Source: Mucilaginibacter gossypii (GTDB taxonomy: Bacteria > Bacteroidota > Bacteroidia > Sphingobacteriales > Sphingobacteriaceae). From it: 64,000 bases of DNA. The translations under genes were made by a program, and so were the position numbers. Numbering within the stretch: position 1 is the stretch's first letter; each line of letters opens with the position of its first letter. The stretch covers positions 62,001-126,000 of the forward strand of contig NZ_FNCG01000005.1 in the NCBI RefSeq assembly GCF_900100945.1, given 5' to 3'. The notes beneath the pieces are model-generated. The model searched no databases. It saw nothing but the letters and a program-made list of their open reading frames with translations, and was not told where the DNA came from. This document shows, piece after piece, positions 1 through 8,098 of this stretch.

Positions 1-982
1 CAATCTCTACATTTTGGCCAGGGAGGATCACCTCGTTCAGATAGTTTATCAATTGCTGTTTAACTTCATCGGTATGGCCAAAATCCCAGGTTTCTTCCGC
101 TTTATAATTGAGGTTACGGCCGCCGCCAAACAATACCCGCCCGTCAATATTGCGGAAGTAGTAATAACCCTGATTAAAATGATAAGTGCCTTTAAGTTTT
201 AACCCGGGAACAGGCCTGGTAACCATTACCTGTCCGCGGCCGGGCACTACATCGAGCTGAGGATATAGCTGGCTTGCAAAGGCATTGGTAGCCAGGATCA
301 CTTTGCCCGCTTTAAAAATACCTTGCGAGGTACTTAGCCTGATGTGCTGATCTTCCTGCCCGATAACGGAAATACTACAATTGTTAAGTACCAATACGCC
401 AAGTTGGTATGCTTTATATAAAAGAGCACGCATCATTTTGCCTGTGTGGATCTGCCCTTCAAAAGAGTTGTATATGATATGCTTCACTTTATTGAAGCCA
501 AAATCTGCAATTTTTTCATCGGCTACTGAATAAATGTCAGCCCGGCCTATAGCTTGTTGTATTAATTTGTTAAGGTGGTCTATTTGATCAATAGAATTAC
601 GTGCATGGGTTTCCTCATGATCCATAAACAGTTCATGCCCGCCATATTGATAATAATCGATGTTAGCGTCACCCAAATTTTCCCTTAAACGTTGCAGCCC
701 TTTCCACTTGTAAGCTACCAGGTGCATGGCCTCTGTTTCTGATGAATGATTTATTGCTTCAATTTGTTCCGAAACTGTACCAAAACAGGCAAAACCAGCG
801 TTTTTAGTACTGGCACCTGACGGTAAGAAGCCGCGCTCCAACACTAAAACTTTTAAGGTTGGTTGTTGTTTTTTTAACTGAAGGGCGGCGCTAAGGCCAA
901 CAAGTCCGCTGCCAATAATGATAACATCGGCATTATCAGTAAAGGCTGTACGCTCCCAGTATGAAAATGATGGCTCCAACAT
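1..982 (-). CDS. FAD-dependent oxidoreductase, DAO family (partial)
   Basis: The gene starts at the ATG at 982 and runs off the left edge, so only about 327 N-terminal residues are present. The Rossmann motif G24-S-G-L-V-G29 follows a short lead, an ERG triplet near residue 49 ends the second strand and would bind the FAD ribose, and a GASTKNAGFA segment follows as in glycine/D-amino-acid oxidase (DadA/SoxB-like) proteins. A YYYFRNIDGRVLFGGG segment near residue 285 is typical of the substrate domain of this family. It probably oxidises a secondary or primary amine; the substrate cannot be told. It is divergent from the protease gene at 1133. Family is sure, specificity is not. Confidence 0.85.
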   Translation of the reverse strand, partial: MLEPSFSYWERTAFTDNADVIIIGSGLVGLSAALQLKKQQPTLKVLVLERGFLPSGASTKNAGFACFGTVSEQIEAINHSSETEAMHLVAYKWKGLQRLRENLGDANIDYYQYGGHELFMDHEETHARNSIDQIDHLNKLIQQAIGRADIYSVADEKIADFGFNKVKHIIYNSFEGQIHTGKMMRALLYKAYQLGVLVLNNCSISVIGQEDQHIRLSTSQGIFKAGKVILATNAFASQLYPQLDVVPGRGQVMVTRPVPGLKLKGTYHFNQGYYYFRNIDGRVLFGGGRNLNYKAEETWDFGHTDEVKQQLINYLNEVILPGQNVEI

Positions 983-1132
983 GTTCAAAAATAGCTATTC
1001 GGGAAGCAAAAACTTTGAGGTAACCTAATGCTTTTAAAATTTTTTGCTTAAAGCGGAATAGTTTTTGAACAAGCGCTGTAACGTTTGTAAGGTTTCAACC
1101 TACTTAGTTTTAACTTAATATTTATCAATCAT

Positions 1133-1861
1133 ATGAATCACATGTCATTAATTATGGGATACATCGCGCCGAACTCGGCCTGGTTCCTGATGATTATTGT
1201 TGCCCTGGTAAGCTTTATTGTACAATGGCGGTTCAGGAGTAAAATTAAGCAGTATTCTGAAATTGGCTTAATGTCTGGCTTATCGGGGCAGGAAGTAGCC
1301 GTGAAGATGCTGCGTGCGCATGGTATTTTTGATGTACAGGTAATTTGTGTTGAAGGACAGCTTACGGATCATTATAACCCCGAAACAAAAACAGTGAACC
1401 TGAGCACCGATGTTTTTTACAGCCGCAGCATTGCCGCTGCCGCTGTCGCCGCACACGAATGCGGCCATGCCGTACAACACGCCGAGGCTTATGGCTGGTT
1501 AAGTTTCAGATCGGCTATGGTGCCCGTTATCAACGTGGCATCAACTATTACCCAGTGGACTTTGTTCATCGGCATTATGCTGTTATTCTTTTCGGGTAGC
1601 CCTTATGTTTTGGCGGTTGGTGTTGCCGCGCTTGCATTGGTTACATTTTTTAGCTTTATAACCCTGCCGGTTGAGTTTGATGCAAGTCGCCGGGCGTTAG
1701 CGTGGCTGGATAACAATTATGCTGTAGTACAAACCGGACAAGAACATGAAATGGCAAAAGATGCCCTCTGGTGGGCTGCCATGACCTATGTAGTTGCCGC
1801 GTTGAGCGCTTTGGCTACGCTGGTTTACTATGCTTCATTTTTGTTTAACAGGAGGAATTAA
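1133..1861 (+). CDS. Zinc metallopeptidase, YugP-like membrane protein
   Basis: A 242-residue integral membrane protein with the zinc motif H108-E-C-G-H112 and a downstream LPVEFDASRRA segment (about 179-189) that is characteristic of the YugP/Zn_peptidase_2 family and probably gives the third ligand. Hydrophobic segments lie at about 15-33, 141-175 and 213-236. The natural substrate of this family is not established. An alternative start is Met4. It stands alone, divergent from the oxidoreductase and convergent with apaG, from which a shared terminator hairpin separates it. Confidence 0.85.
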   Translation: MNHMSLIMGYIAPNSAWFLMIIVALVSFIVQWRFRSKIKQYSEIGLMSGLSGQEVAVKMLRAHGIFDVQVICVEGQLTDHYNPETKTVNLSTDVFYSRSIAAAAVAAHECGHAVQHAEAYGWLSFRSAMVPVINVASTITQWTLFIGIMLLFFSGSPYVLAVGVAALALVTFFSFITLPVEFDASRRALAWLDNNYAVVQTGQEHEMAKDALWWAAMTYVVAALSALATLVYYASFLFNRRN

Positions 1862-1871
1862 GCTTCAAGAG

Positions 1872-2009
1872 GCAAGAAATCAAGATTCAAGAGACAAGAA
1901 AAAGAAGTCTTTTGCGTTGATGTCAAATGAAAAGCCCTAACCGATTATTCAGTTAGAGCTTTTCTATTTTTAAATTCTTTCTCTTTTCTCTTGAATCTTG
2001 ACTTCTTGC
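1872..2009. repeat. Imperfect inverted repeat flanking a terminator
   Basis: The 28 nt at 1872-1899 recur as the reverse complement at 1982-2009 with 26 of 28 bases matching. The arms carry the words CAAGATTCAAGAG and GCAAGAA and surround the terminator hairpin between yugP-like and apaG. Further fragments of the same words lie at 2025-2041. This looks like a dispersed intergenic repeat rather than a gene. Confidence 0.75.
1930..1963. terminator. Bidirectional terminator
   Basis: Stem AAAAGCCCTAAC (1930-1941) pairs with GTTAGAGCTTTT (1952-1963) with one mismatch, giving an A-run on one side and a T-run on the other. It lies between two convergent genes and can serve both. Confidence 0.7.
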
Positions 2010-2043
2010 TTCTTTACTTATTTCTTGAATTCTTGCCTCTTTA

Positions 2044-2430
2044 TCAATTCAACCTGTATGGTGCTATCAGATAAAACTCAGGGATTTGTACATTGAAGTT
2101 GGCGTTATCCAACAGGCGGATCATGTGGTATTCGCCTTTCATGTTGCCCATGTCGGTTTTAAGGTTACAGCCTGATACATACTCATGGGTATGGCCCGGC
2201 TCAATAACAGGCTGCTGACCTACTACACCTTCGCCTTCCACTTCGCGCTTTGCACCGTTTGAGTCAAATATATACCAGTGACGGCTCATCAACCTGATGG
2301 CGTAGTTGGTCATATTTTCGATGCTTACCTTGTAGGCAAACATAAAATGATCGTTTGCCGGGTTTGAATACTCCGGCTGATATATGGTTTCGATGGAAAC
2401 CTTAACACCCTCAGTTATAGTGGTAACCAT
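2044..2430 (-). CDS. apaG: ApaG-domain protein (Co2+/Mg2+ efflux protein ApaG)
   Basis: 128 residues from the ATG at 2430; a longer frame reaches 2472 but adds residues unlike the family, whose members begin with MVTT-ITEGVKVSIET-type sequence. The immunoglobulin-like ApaG fold is shown by the ordered pieces YSNP-FMFAYKVSIEN, RHWYIFDSNG, VVGQQPVIEPG and MKGEYHMI. The family name comes from a Salmonella cobalt-resistance phenotype; the biochemical role is not settled. It lies 45 nt downstream of dusB on the same strand and is probably co-transcribed with it. Confidence 0.9.
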   Translation of the reverse strand: MVTTITEGVKVSIETIYQPEYSNPANDHFMFAYKVSIENMTNYAIRLMSRHWYIFDSNGAKREVEGEGVVGQQPVIEPGHTHEYVSGCNLKTDMGNMKGEYHMIRLLDNANFNVQIPEFYLIAPYRLN

Positions 2431-2475
2431 GTGACAAGTATCGTTTATTTCAAATATATGGAAAGGGAGCAAATA

Positions 2476-3468
2476 TTAAGCCATTTCGATGGCATATTTT
2501 TCTTCGATCTCGGCCAATATCTGGTCAACTGCTTCAAGGTCAGGGGCAGTAACAAAACGCATCCTGAACTCTTTGAAATGATCTATACCTTTAAAGTAGT
2601 TAGAGTAATGCCTGCGCATCTCAAAAATGCCCGTTTTAGGGCCTTTCCACTCTATTGATTTGTATAAATGGGCCCGGCAGGCTGCAACGCGCTCGGCAAT
2701 TGTTGGCTTATCCAGGTATTCGCCGGTTTTAAAAAAGTGCTTTATTTCGCGGAAAATCCATGGATAACCAATCGCCGCACGACCGATCATCATGCCGTCA
2801 ACCTCATATTCCATACGCCATGCGGCGGCCTTTTCGGGCGAATCGATGTCGCCATTGCCGAAAATGGGGATTTTTATCCGCGGATTTTTTTTGATATCCC
2901 TGATCAACGACCAATCGGCTTCGCCTTTATACATCTGCGAGCGGGTACGGCCGTGTATGGTAAGTGCCTTGATCCCCACATCCTGCAAGCGTTCGGCAAC
3001 TTCGTAAACATTTTTGGTGTTATCGTCCCAGCCAAGGCGGGTTTTTACAGTTACCGGCAAATGCGTGGCCTCAACAACCGCTTTGGTCATGGCAACCATT
3101 TTATCAATATCCTGCAATAAACTTGCACCGGCACCTCGACAGGCCACCTGTTTTACCGGGCAGCCATAATTAATATCCATTAAATCGGGATTGGCCAGCG
3201 TAGCTATTTCAGTAGCTTCGCGCATGTGGTCAATATCACTGCCGAAGATCTGGATGCCGATAGGCCTTTCGTATTCAAAAATATCCAGCTTTTGCCTGCT
3301 TTTTGCCGCATCGCGGATCAGGCCTTCGCTTGAAATAAACTCTGTATACATCATATCCGCGCCGTTTTGCTTGCACACATAACGGAAGGGTGGATCACTC
3401 ACATCCTCCATCGGTGCCAGCAGCAGCGGGAACTCCCCTAAATCAATATTTCCTATTTGTACAGACAT
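2476..3468 (-). CDS. dusB: tRNA-dihydrouridine synthase
   Basis: 330 residues, the usual size for DusB. It reduces specific uridines in tRNA to dihydrouridine with FMN and NADPH. Visible are the N-terminal LAPMEDVSDPPFR flavin-binding segment (17-29), DINYGCPVKQ with the catalytic Cys103, VKTRLGWDD (141-149), the HGRTRSQMYKG loop around 172 and the phosphate-binding GNGDI segment. A helical tRNA-binding C-terminal domain follows. A Bacteroidota -7 box lies just upstream (3484-3492). apaG follows downstream. Assignment to the DusB subgroup rather than another Dus is by overall pattern. Confidence 0.93.
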   Translation of the reverse strand: MSVQIGNIDLGEFPLLLAPMEDVSDPPFRYVCKQNGADMMYTEFISSEGLIRDAAKSRQKLDIFEYERPIGIQIFGSDIDHMREATEIATLANPDLMDINYGCPVKQVACRGAGASLLQDIDKMVAMTKAVVEATHLPVTVKTRLGWDDNTKNVYEVAERLQDVGIKALTIHGRTRSQMYKGEADWSLIRDIKKNPRIKIPIFGNGDIDSPEKAAAWRMEYEVDGMMIGRAAIGYPWIFREIKHFFKTGEYLDKPTIAERVAACRAHLYKSIEWKGPKTGIFEMRRHYSNYFKGIDHFKEFRMRFVTAPDLEAVDQILAEIEEKYAIEMA

Positions 3469-3483
3469 CCTTATCTTTAGCCT

Positions 3484-3492
3484 GCAAAAATA
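3484..3492 (-). promoter_or_regulatory. Promoter -7 box of dusB
   Basis: On the minus strand the sequence TATTTTTGC fits TAnnTTTGC, the -7 element used by the primary sigma factor of Bacteroidota. It sits 16 nt before the dusB start codon. No clear TTG at -33 was found. Confidence 0.6.
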
Positions 3493-3507
3493 CGAATTTT
3501 ACATCGA

Positions 3508-4452
3508 ATGATAAAAGCCTCATATCAAAGCCCTCAGCCACAGGGAAGTCAAATAACGCCGTTTTTACAATTTATAATACTGATTGCGCTAACTATAGGG
3601 ATGCTGATTGTGTGCGGTTTAATAGCTGCCGGAATTATCGGGGTGATATTTGGGTCACAAACGCTTACTGATACGTTTACTTTTAATACCCGAAACCCGA
3701 ATGTTGGCGCTGCTTTGTGGACGTTGCAAATCATCAGCACTACGCTGCCTTTGTATCTTGCCCCTGTAATTTTTGCGCGCTTTATAGTAAAGGAACCTGT
3801 AGATTATTTGAAGGTTACCCCCAAATTTCCGCCGGTGCTGTTACTGCTGATCCTGTCCATCATGATCTGCTCATCGCCGGTTATGGAAGTACTGGTAAAC
3901 GTTAACCAGAAACTGGCTTTGCCTGCTTCTTTGAAAGGCCTTGAGGATGCCTTGCGGGCCATGGAAGCCCAGGCCCAAAAAGCTACAGAAGCTATGCTGC
4001 AAATGAAAACGATATCAGACATGTTATTTGCGGTTTTGGTTGTTGGGTTGTTAACGGCTATTGCCGAAGAGTTTTTATTCAGGGGGTGTTTGCAAACCAT
4101 CATGATTAGGTGGACAGGTAATCCGCATGCGGCAATCTGGATTACTGCTATCCTTTTCAGTGCCTTTCATATGGAGTTTTTTACCTTTTTACCGCGTGTG
4201 GCGCTGGGCGTGTTTTTTGGCTATTTTGTAATGTGGAGCGGCAGTATCTGGACAAGCGTTTGGGCGCATTTTTTAAACAATGCCACCCAGGTGGTGATCC
4301 TGTACCTGTATTCGCAAAAGCGCATTACCCTTGATCCTAACGATCAGCACGTATTTAATTACCAGAGCTATGCTTTAAGCCTGATAATTATTTTAATTTT
4401 GCTTTTTATGTACAGAAATACTGCTAAAGGAAAAAGCCCGCTGTTGAGTTAA
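3508..4452 (+). CDS. CPBP family intramembrane metalloprotease
   Basis: 314 residues with about eight hydrophobic segments. The CPBP (CAAX protease and bacteriocin-processing, Abi) signature is present: E187-E188-F-L-F-R192, then F217-S-A-F-H221, and a third conserved histidine in the HFLNNAT segment near 255. These residues form the metal site in family members. Substrate unknown. The gene is divergent from dusB and abuts the DUF2007 gene with no spacer, starting the run CPBP - DUF2007 - cdsA - psd. Confidence 0.88.
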   Translation: MIKASYQSPQPQGSQITPFLQFIILIALTIGMLIVCGLIAAGIIGVIFGSQTLTDTFTFNTRNPNVGAALWTLQIISTTLPLYLAPVIFARFIVKEPVDYLKVTPKFPPVLLLLILSIMICSSPVMEVLVNVNQKLALPASLKGLEDALRAMEAQAQKATEAMLQMKTISDMLFAVLVVGLLTAIAEEFLFRGCLQTIMIRWTGNPHAAIWITAILFSAFHMEFFTFLPRVALGVFFGYFVMWSGSIWTSVWAHFLNNATQVVILYLYSQKRITLDPNDQHVFNYQSYALSLIIILILLFMYRNTAKGKSPLLS

Positions 4453-4665
4453 ATGGAAAAAAACTGGGTCAAAATTTTTACTTCAACTAATTTTTACCAA
4501 TCAGAAATTGTTAAGCAAATGCTTACCGGGAATCATATTGATACCGTTTTGCTGAATAAACAGGATTCATCGCACCGCAACTTTGGCGAAATAGAGGTTT
4601 ATATTCACCAGGAGGATTTTAGTAAGGCTATTGAGATCATGATCCTCAATCAAATTAATATATGA
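4453..4665 (+). CDS. DUF2007 domain protein
   Basis: 70 residues with the pattern of the putative signal-transducing protein family (DUF2007, PF09413): a ferredoxin-like small domain beginning KIFTSTNFYQSEIVKQML, then ID-VLLNKQDSS and EIEVYIHQEDFSKAIEI. The start codon follows the stop of the CPBP gene directly, and the stop overlaps the cdsA start by 4 nt (ATGA), so the three are translationally coupled. Function unknown; the close coupling to cdsA is the main clue. Confidence 0.8.
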   Translation: MEKNWVKIFTSTNFYQSEIVKQMLTGNHIDTVLLNKQDSSHRNFGEIEVYIHQEDFSKAIEIMILNQINI

Positions 4666-5468
4666 AACAACGCGCCATCACTGGCTTATTTTTTATTATC
4701 GTAATGATCGGGTCTAATTTGTTAGGCCCGTATGTATTTAGTGTTTTTTACCTGTTATTGAGCCTGTTTTGCTTGCTGGAGTTTTACAAACTGGTTAAAC
4801 AGGGCGGTATGCAGCCCGAGCGTTTTACCGGGGCACTTACCGGCGTAATCATGTTCTTCTTTTTTGCAGCTAACTGCTATTTCCCGGCATATAAATACAT
4901 TATACTGCTGCCCATACTGCTTAGTTTTATTCCGATAGGCGAGTTATATAAAAAATCTACCGCGCCATTCACTAATATTGGCTTCACTTATTTGGGTTTG
5001 CTGATGGCTGTTGTGCCGTTCATGTTTTTTCATGCGATGGCTTTTACCCGTGGCGATGGTGTTTTTAACTTTCACGTGCCGCTTGGCTTTTTAATTATGC
5101 TGTGGAGCAATGATACCGGGGCTTACCTGGTGGGCAGCAAATTTGGCCGTAACAAGTTATTCGAAAGGCATTCGCCTAAAAAATCATGGGAAGGCTTTAT
5201 CGGCGGCATCCTGATCTGTGCTTTTGCGGCATATATTTTGAGCCATTTTTATACAGAGTACAACTGCTTTGACTGGATCATTATGTCGCTTATTATCTCA
5301 AACTTCGGTACCATGGGCGATTTGGTTGAATCCATGTTCAAGCGCAGCCTCAACGTAAAAGATTCGGGGGGCATATTACCAGGCCATGGCGGCCTGCTTG
5401 ATAGGTTTGACGGCTTGCTGATGGCCGCGCCAATTGTATATGCATACCTGTACTTAATTTCAAATTAG
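4662..5468 (+). CDS. cdsA: Phosphatidate cytidylyltransferase
   Basis: 268 residues, about eight membrane segments. It makes CDP-diacylglycerol from phosphatidic acid and CTP, the branch point of phospholipid synthesis, in the inner membrane. The full family signature is at about 224-248: MFKRS, then NVKDSGG, LPGHGG and LLDR. The upstream SNDTGAY-LVGSKFGR segment (149-163) is also conserved. The start overlaps the previous stop by ATGA. The next gene, 26 nt on, is a phosphatidylserine decarboxylase, so the two supply successive steps toward phosphatidylethanolamine (PS synthase is not in this window). Confidence 0.95.
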   Translation: MKQRAITGLFFIIVMIGSNLLGPYVFSVFYLLLSLFCLLEFYKLVKQGGMQPERFTGALTGVIMFFFFAANCYFPAYKYIILLPILLSFIPIGELYKKSTAPFTNIGFTYLGLLMAVVPFMFFHAMAFTRGDGVFNFHVPLGFLIMLWSNDTGAYLVGSKFGRNKLFERHSPKKSWEGFIGGILICAFAAYILSHFYTEYNCFDWIIMSLIISNFGTMGDLVESMFKRSLNVKDSGGILPGHGGLLDRFDGLLMAAPIVYAYLYLISN

Positions 5469-5494
5469 TAGTTTTGTATTAAACACAATAAATA

Positions 5495-6424
5495 ATGACC
5501 ATACATAAAGAAGGCTATACCTCACTCGCTATTACTATCCTGTTCATTTTTGTTTTAAATGCGCTCATCCAGTTTTACATGCCAACTGCGCATACGCTGA
5601 AATGGATAGTTTATATTTTTTCGGGTGCTTTATTTTTGATCATCCTGCAGTTTTTCCGCAGTCCGTTCTTTGATATTGAAACCGCCGAAAATACTATTCT
5701 GTGCCCTGCCGATGGCAAGGTTGTAGTGATTGAAGAAACTGAAGAAACCGAATTTTTAAAAGATAAACGTATTCAATTATCGGTTTTCATGTCGCCGGTT
5801 AACGTACACGTGAACCGCAACCCAATTGCTGGTGTTGTGAGTTATTTTAAATACCACAAGGGTAAATACCTCGTGGCCTGGCACCCTAAGTCATCAACAG
5901 AGAACGAGCGTACAACTATAGCCATTGAAAACAGCAAAGGTGTAACCGTATTGTTCAGGCAAATAGCCGGTGCGCTGGCCCGCCGTATTGTATGGTATGT
6001 TAAAGAAGGCGATGTTGTTGATCAGGGCCAGCAGTTTGGCTTTATCAAGTTTGGATCAAGGGTGGATGTTTTCCTGCCCTTAGGTACTAAAATCCTGGTA
6101 AATATTGGCGATGTAGTAAAAGGCGGTCGTACCATTTTAGCCGAGCTGGTTGACGCTGAGCCTTTAAAAGAAGTTGCGAAACCTGATGCCATTGTTGTTC
6201 CCGAGCCGCCTGCAGCACCTGTTGAACCAGCCATTTTGGTAGAGGAAACACCAACTATGAACAGCATTACTCCTGCTCCGTCATTGGTAGTTGATCATCC
6301 TGAGACAGCTGAAAATCCGGCAGTGGAAGAAAGCGGCGCAGAGAAACCTGTTAAGAAAAAAACAGCATCAAAAGCTAAAAAAGTTGATAGTGGTGATGCG
6401 GCACAGGAAGCGGATAGCGAATAA
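5495..6424 (+). CDS. psd: Phosphatidylserine decarboxylase family protein with C-terminal tail
   Basis: 309 residues. Residues 1-220 match the short pyruvoyl-dependent decarboxylases of Bacteroidota: two N-terminal membrane segments (about 12-28 and 36-53), PADGKV at 71-76, V-H-V-N-R at 104-108, and the self-cleavage site F-G187-S188-R-V-D where Ser188 would become the pyruvoyl group. It converts phosphatidylserine to phosphatidylethanolamine. Oddly, residues 221-309 form a low-complexity tail, first rich in Pro, Ala, Val and Glu and then in Lys, which typical members of about 220 residues lack. It ends the CPBP-DUF2007-cdsA run; a terminator follows. Confidence 0.9.
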   Translation: MTIHKEGYTSLAITILFIFVLNALIQFYMPTAHTLKWIVYIFSGALFLIILQFFRSPFFDIETAENTILCPADGKVVVIEETEETEFLKDKRIQLSVFMSPVNVHVNRNPIAGVVSYFKYHKGKYLVAWHPKSSTENERTTIAIENSKGVTVLFRQIAGALARRIVWYVKEGDVVDQGQQFGFIKFGSRVDVFLPLGTKILVNIGDVVKGGRTILAELVDAEPLKEVAKPDAIVVPEPPAAPVEPAILVEETPTMNSITPAPSLVVDHPETAENPAVEESGAEKPVKKKTASKAKKVDSGDAAQEADSE

Positions 6425-6440
6425 TTAGAATTTTATATTA

Positions 6441-6473
6441 AAAAAGCAGTTGGGTTATCCATCTGCTTTTTTT
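6441..6473 (+). terminator. Terminator after psd
   Basis: AAAAAGCAG (6441-6449) pairs with CTGCTTTTT (6463-6471) and is followed by further T residues, 17 nt after the psd stop codon. Confidence 0.8.
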
Positions 6474-6522
6474 GTGCCCGGATAGTTGCTTGTGCTATGC
6501 AATCTACATAAGCAAAACCTGT

Positions 6523-6585
6523 TGTCATTTCGACGAACAGGCGGAGGGTAAAGTAATGGTGTGAGGAGAAATCTTCTACACCATG
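6523..6585. repeat. Palindromic intergenic repeat, TGTCATTTCG type
   Basis: Begins TGTCATTTCGACGAA and contains GGAGAAATCTTC inside a small palindrome ATGGTGT ... ACACCAT. The words TGTCATTTC and GAGAAATCTT recur in the full-length copy at 62016-62150, so this appears to be a half copy of the same dispersed family. It belongs to the 414-nt spacer 6425-6838, which holds only repeats and terminators. Confidence 0.65.
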
Positions 6586-6611
6586 CTTTAACGTTTACAG
6601 TGGCATGATTG

Positions 6612-6680
6612 AAGCTTTCAGCTTCAGTGGCATCTTAAGCTGAAAGCTTAAGCCATGGTTCACCACGGGTTACAAACCCG
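6612..6680. repeat. Two adjacent perfect inverted repeats
   Basis: First, AAGCTTTCAGCTT (6612-6624) and its exact reverse complement (6637-6649), 12 nt apart. Second, CGGGTT (6666-6671) and AACCCG (6675-6680) around a 3-nt loop. Together they look like a REP-type mobile palindrome in the psd-rplS spacer. Confidence 0.7.
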
Positions 6681-6764
6681 CGGTAGTTTACTTTGATAGC
6701 TTGCCTTTGCCTTCGTATTTGAAAATCAATAGATTAAGAGGACGGTTTTTCAAAAACCATCACA

Positions 6765-6805
6765 TAGCAAAAGGCCTTACCGAAGTTACTTCAGAAAGGC
6801 CTTTT
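6765..6805 (-). terminator. rplS terminator
   Basis: AAAAGGCCTT (6769-6778) pairs with AAGGCCTTTT (6796-6805), extended inward by GAAG/CTTC. On the minus strand the stem ends in TTTT. A second short palindrome ACCGCT-A-AGCGGT lies between it and the rplS stop (6818-6830). Confidence 0.75.
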
Positions 6806-6838
6806 AATTTTTTATATACCGCTAAGCGGTTGGGTAAA

Positions 6839-7186
6839 TTAAACGCGTTTTGATTTGATACGAGCTGCTTTACCAGTAAGGGCACGCAGGTAGTACAGTT
6901 TAGAACGACGAACTTTACCAACGCTGTTAACTTCGATTTTGTCGATGTTTGGAGAGTTAACAGGGAAGATACGCTCAACGCCAATGCCATTTGATACTTT
7001 ACGCACAGTAAAAGTTTCGCTTACACCAACGCTGTTACGCTGAATAACAACACCTTGGTAAACCTGAACGCGTTCTTTATTTCCTTCTCTGATTTTATAG
7101 TGAACACTTACAGTATCACCAGCTTTGAAGGATGGAAGCTGCTTTTTTTCTACTGATTGCTCTTCAACAAATTTTACTAAATCCAT
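6839..7186 (-). CDS. rplS: 50S ribosomal protein L19
   Basis: 115 residues, full length. L19 sits at the interface of the ribosomal subunits. Diagnostic stretches are [16 protein letters not shown] (about 20-35), [12 protein letters not shown] (39-50), [19 protein letters not shown] (57-75) and [15 protein letters not shown] near the end. It is normally the last gene of rpsP-rimM-trmD-rplS; here trmD lies 2.2 kb away on the same strand and this gene has its own promoter and leader hairpin. Confidence 0.98.
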   Translation of the reverse strand: MDLVKFVEEQSVEKKQLPSFKAGDTVSVHYKIREGNKERVQVYQGVVIQRNSVGVSETFTVRKVSNGIGVERIFPVNSPNIDKIEVNSVGKVRRSKLYYLRALTGKAARIKSKRV

Positions 7187-7204
7187 GATTTTAAGCTCTT
7201 AATG

Positions 7205-7240
7205 CGATTTTTAGCCCGTAAAAATCGGATTGCAAGTATA
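7205..7240 (-). promoter_or_regulatory. rplS promoter and 5' leader hairpin
   Basis: On the minus strand a near-consensus -7 box TATACTTGC (7232-7240) is followed at once by a perfect 9-bp stem, CGATTTTTA and TAAAAATCG (7205-7213 and 7219-7227) around a 5-nt loop. Transcription should start at or just before the hairpin, which ends 18 nt before the rplS ATG. It shows that rplS is expressed independently of trmD and could be a ribosomal-protein leader or a 5' stabilising hairpin. Confidence 0.6.
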
Positions 7241-7417
7241 GGGATTATTTTCAATAAAAGAAAGCCAAATTTAAAAATTTCCACATTTAGTTTTTTTATT
7301 AACAGTAGGTTGTGGTTTTAGCAAAGATAAGGGGATGTTTGCGTGGGTTAACCACCCCTTTTTAAAATTGGACAGCAATGTTAAACCTATTGCCGCTTTG
7401 GCGATGTTATTAAACTC

Positions 7418-7876
7418 ATGTTTTTGATTAAATTGCCAATGCTAACCAAGCCTGACATGCGCAACTCAATTGATTCAATTATTGCAAGAGCCTCCAATAT
7501 TGCCAGGTGGTTATTCTTTATCAACCTTATACCAACAGTTATTGCGGGAGGCGTTATTTTTATCACCTTTAATAAGTTGGAACAAAACTCTTTTAGAAAT
7601 ACTTACGATTGGATAGTCCTAAGCTTAATGTTATCTGGTATAGCATTGCAATATATTTACTATCGACAGACGACTAACACAGACAATGTCCTCAACCCGG
7701 TTGGGTGGGTTTTCTCAATAATTGTCAATGCAATTTTTATTGTTAGCTATCTGGTTAGGTTTTTCAGCGCGCCGTCCTTCGGCGCATTGATGATCGTTTA
7801 TCCCGCTGCTTTTCTTGTTTGCAGCGTAAAAGGGTTAAGATTGATAAGGCATTTCGAATCATCGTATATTTCGTAA
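7418..7876 (+). CDS. Hypothetical membrane protein
   Basis: 152 residues with four hydrophobic segments at about 31-50, 66-82, 94-113 and 119-136. I do not recognise a family. The start is uncertain: Met1 (7418), Met8 and Met15 are all possible and no strong ribosome binding site decides. It is on the opposite strand to the ribosomal genes on both sides and, with the glycosyltransferase gene, forms the block that separates rplS from trmD. Confidence 0.55.
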   Translation: MFLIKLPMLTKPDMRNSIDSIIARASNIARWLFFINLIPTVIAGGVIFITFNKLEQNSFRNTYDWIVLSLMLSGIALQYIYYRQTTNTDNVLNPVGWVFSIIVNAIFIVSYLVRFFSAPSFGALMIVYPAAFLVCSVKGLRLIRHFESSYIS

Positions 7877-7893
7877 TGCCATAAATCGGCTTT

Positions 7894-8017
7894 TTATTTT
7901 TCAATAATTCCCAGCACGGGTCTCTTCTCGGTGAAGTAAGCTATAAGTGTGTAGATCAGTCCAATTAAAAGCAGGTTAAATGCAAAATTGATGAGCGTAT
8001 CGCTGCAGAGTGCGAGT
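7894..8017 (-). pseudogene. Remnant of a small membrane protein gene
   Basis: Reading the minus strand, about 40 codons are open from an in-frame stop near 8015 to a stop at 7894-7896, with no start codon. The peptide has one strong hydrophobic segment (LINFAFNLLLIGLIYTLIAY) followed by a charged end, FTEKRPVLGII-EK. It resembles the C-terminus of an integral membrane protein whose upstream part is gone. Origin unknown; it could also be chance. Confidence 0.3.
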
Positions 8018-8098
8018 GTTTATGGTTGCCTTTTAACAAAGCGTTGAATTTTGAATAATTATATCCGGAGATAGGCCATAAATTGGTATCATTGATAT

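Noticed and set aside
2668..3120. 150-codon plus-strand frame opposite dusB
   Set aside because: A shadow of the dusB coding sequence with unlike-protein composition.
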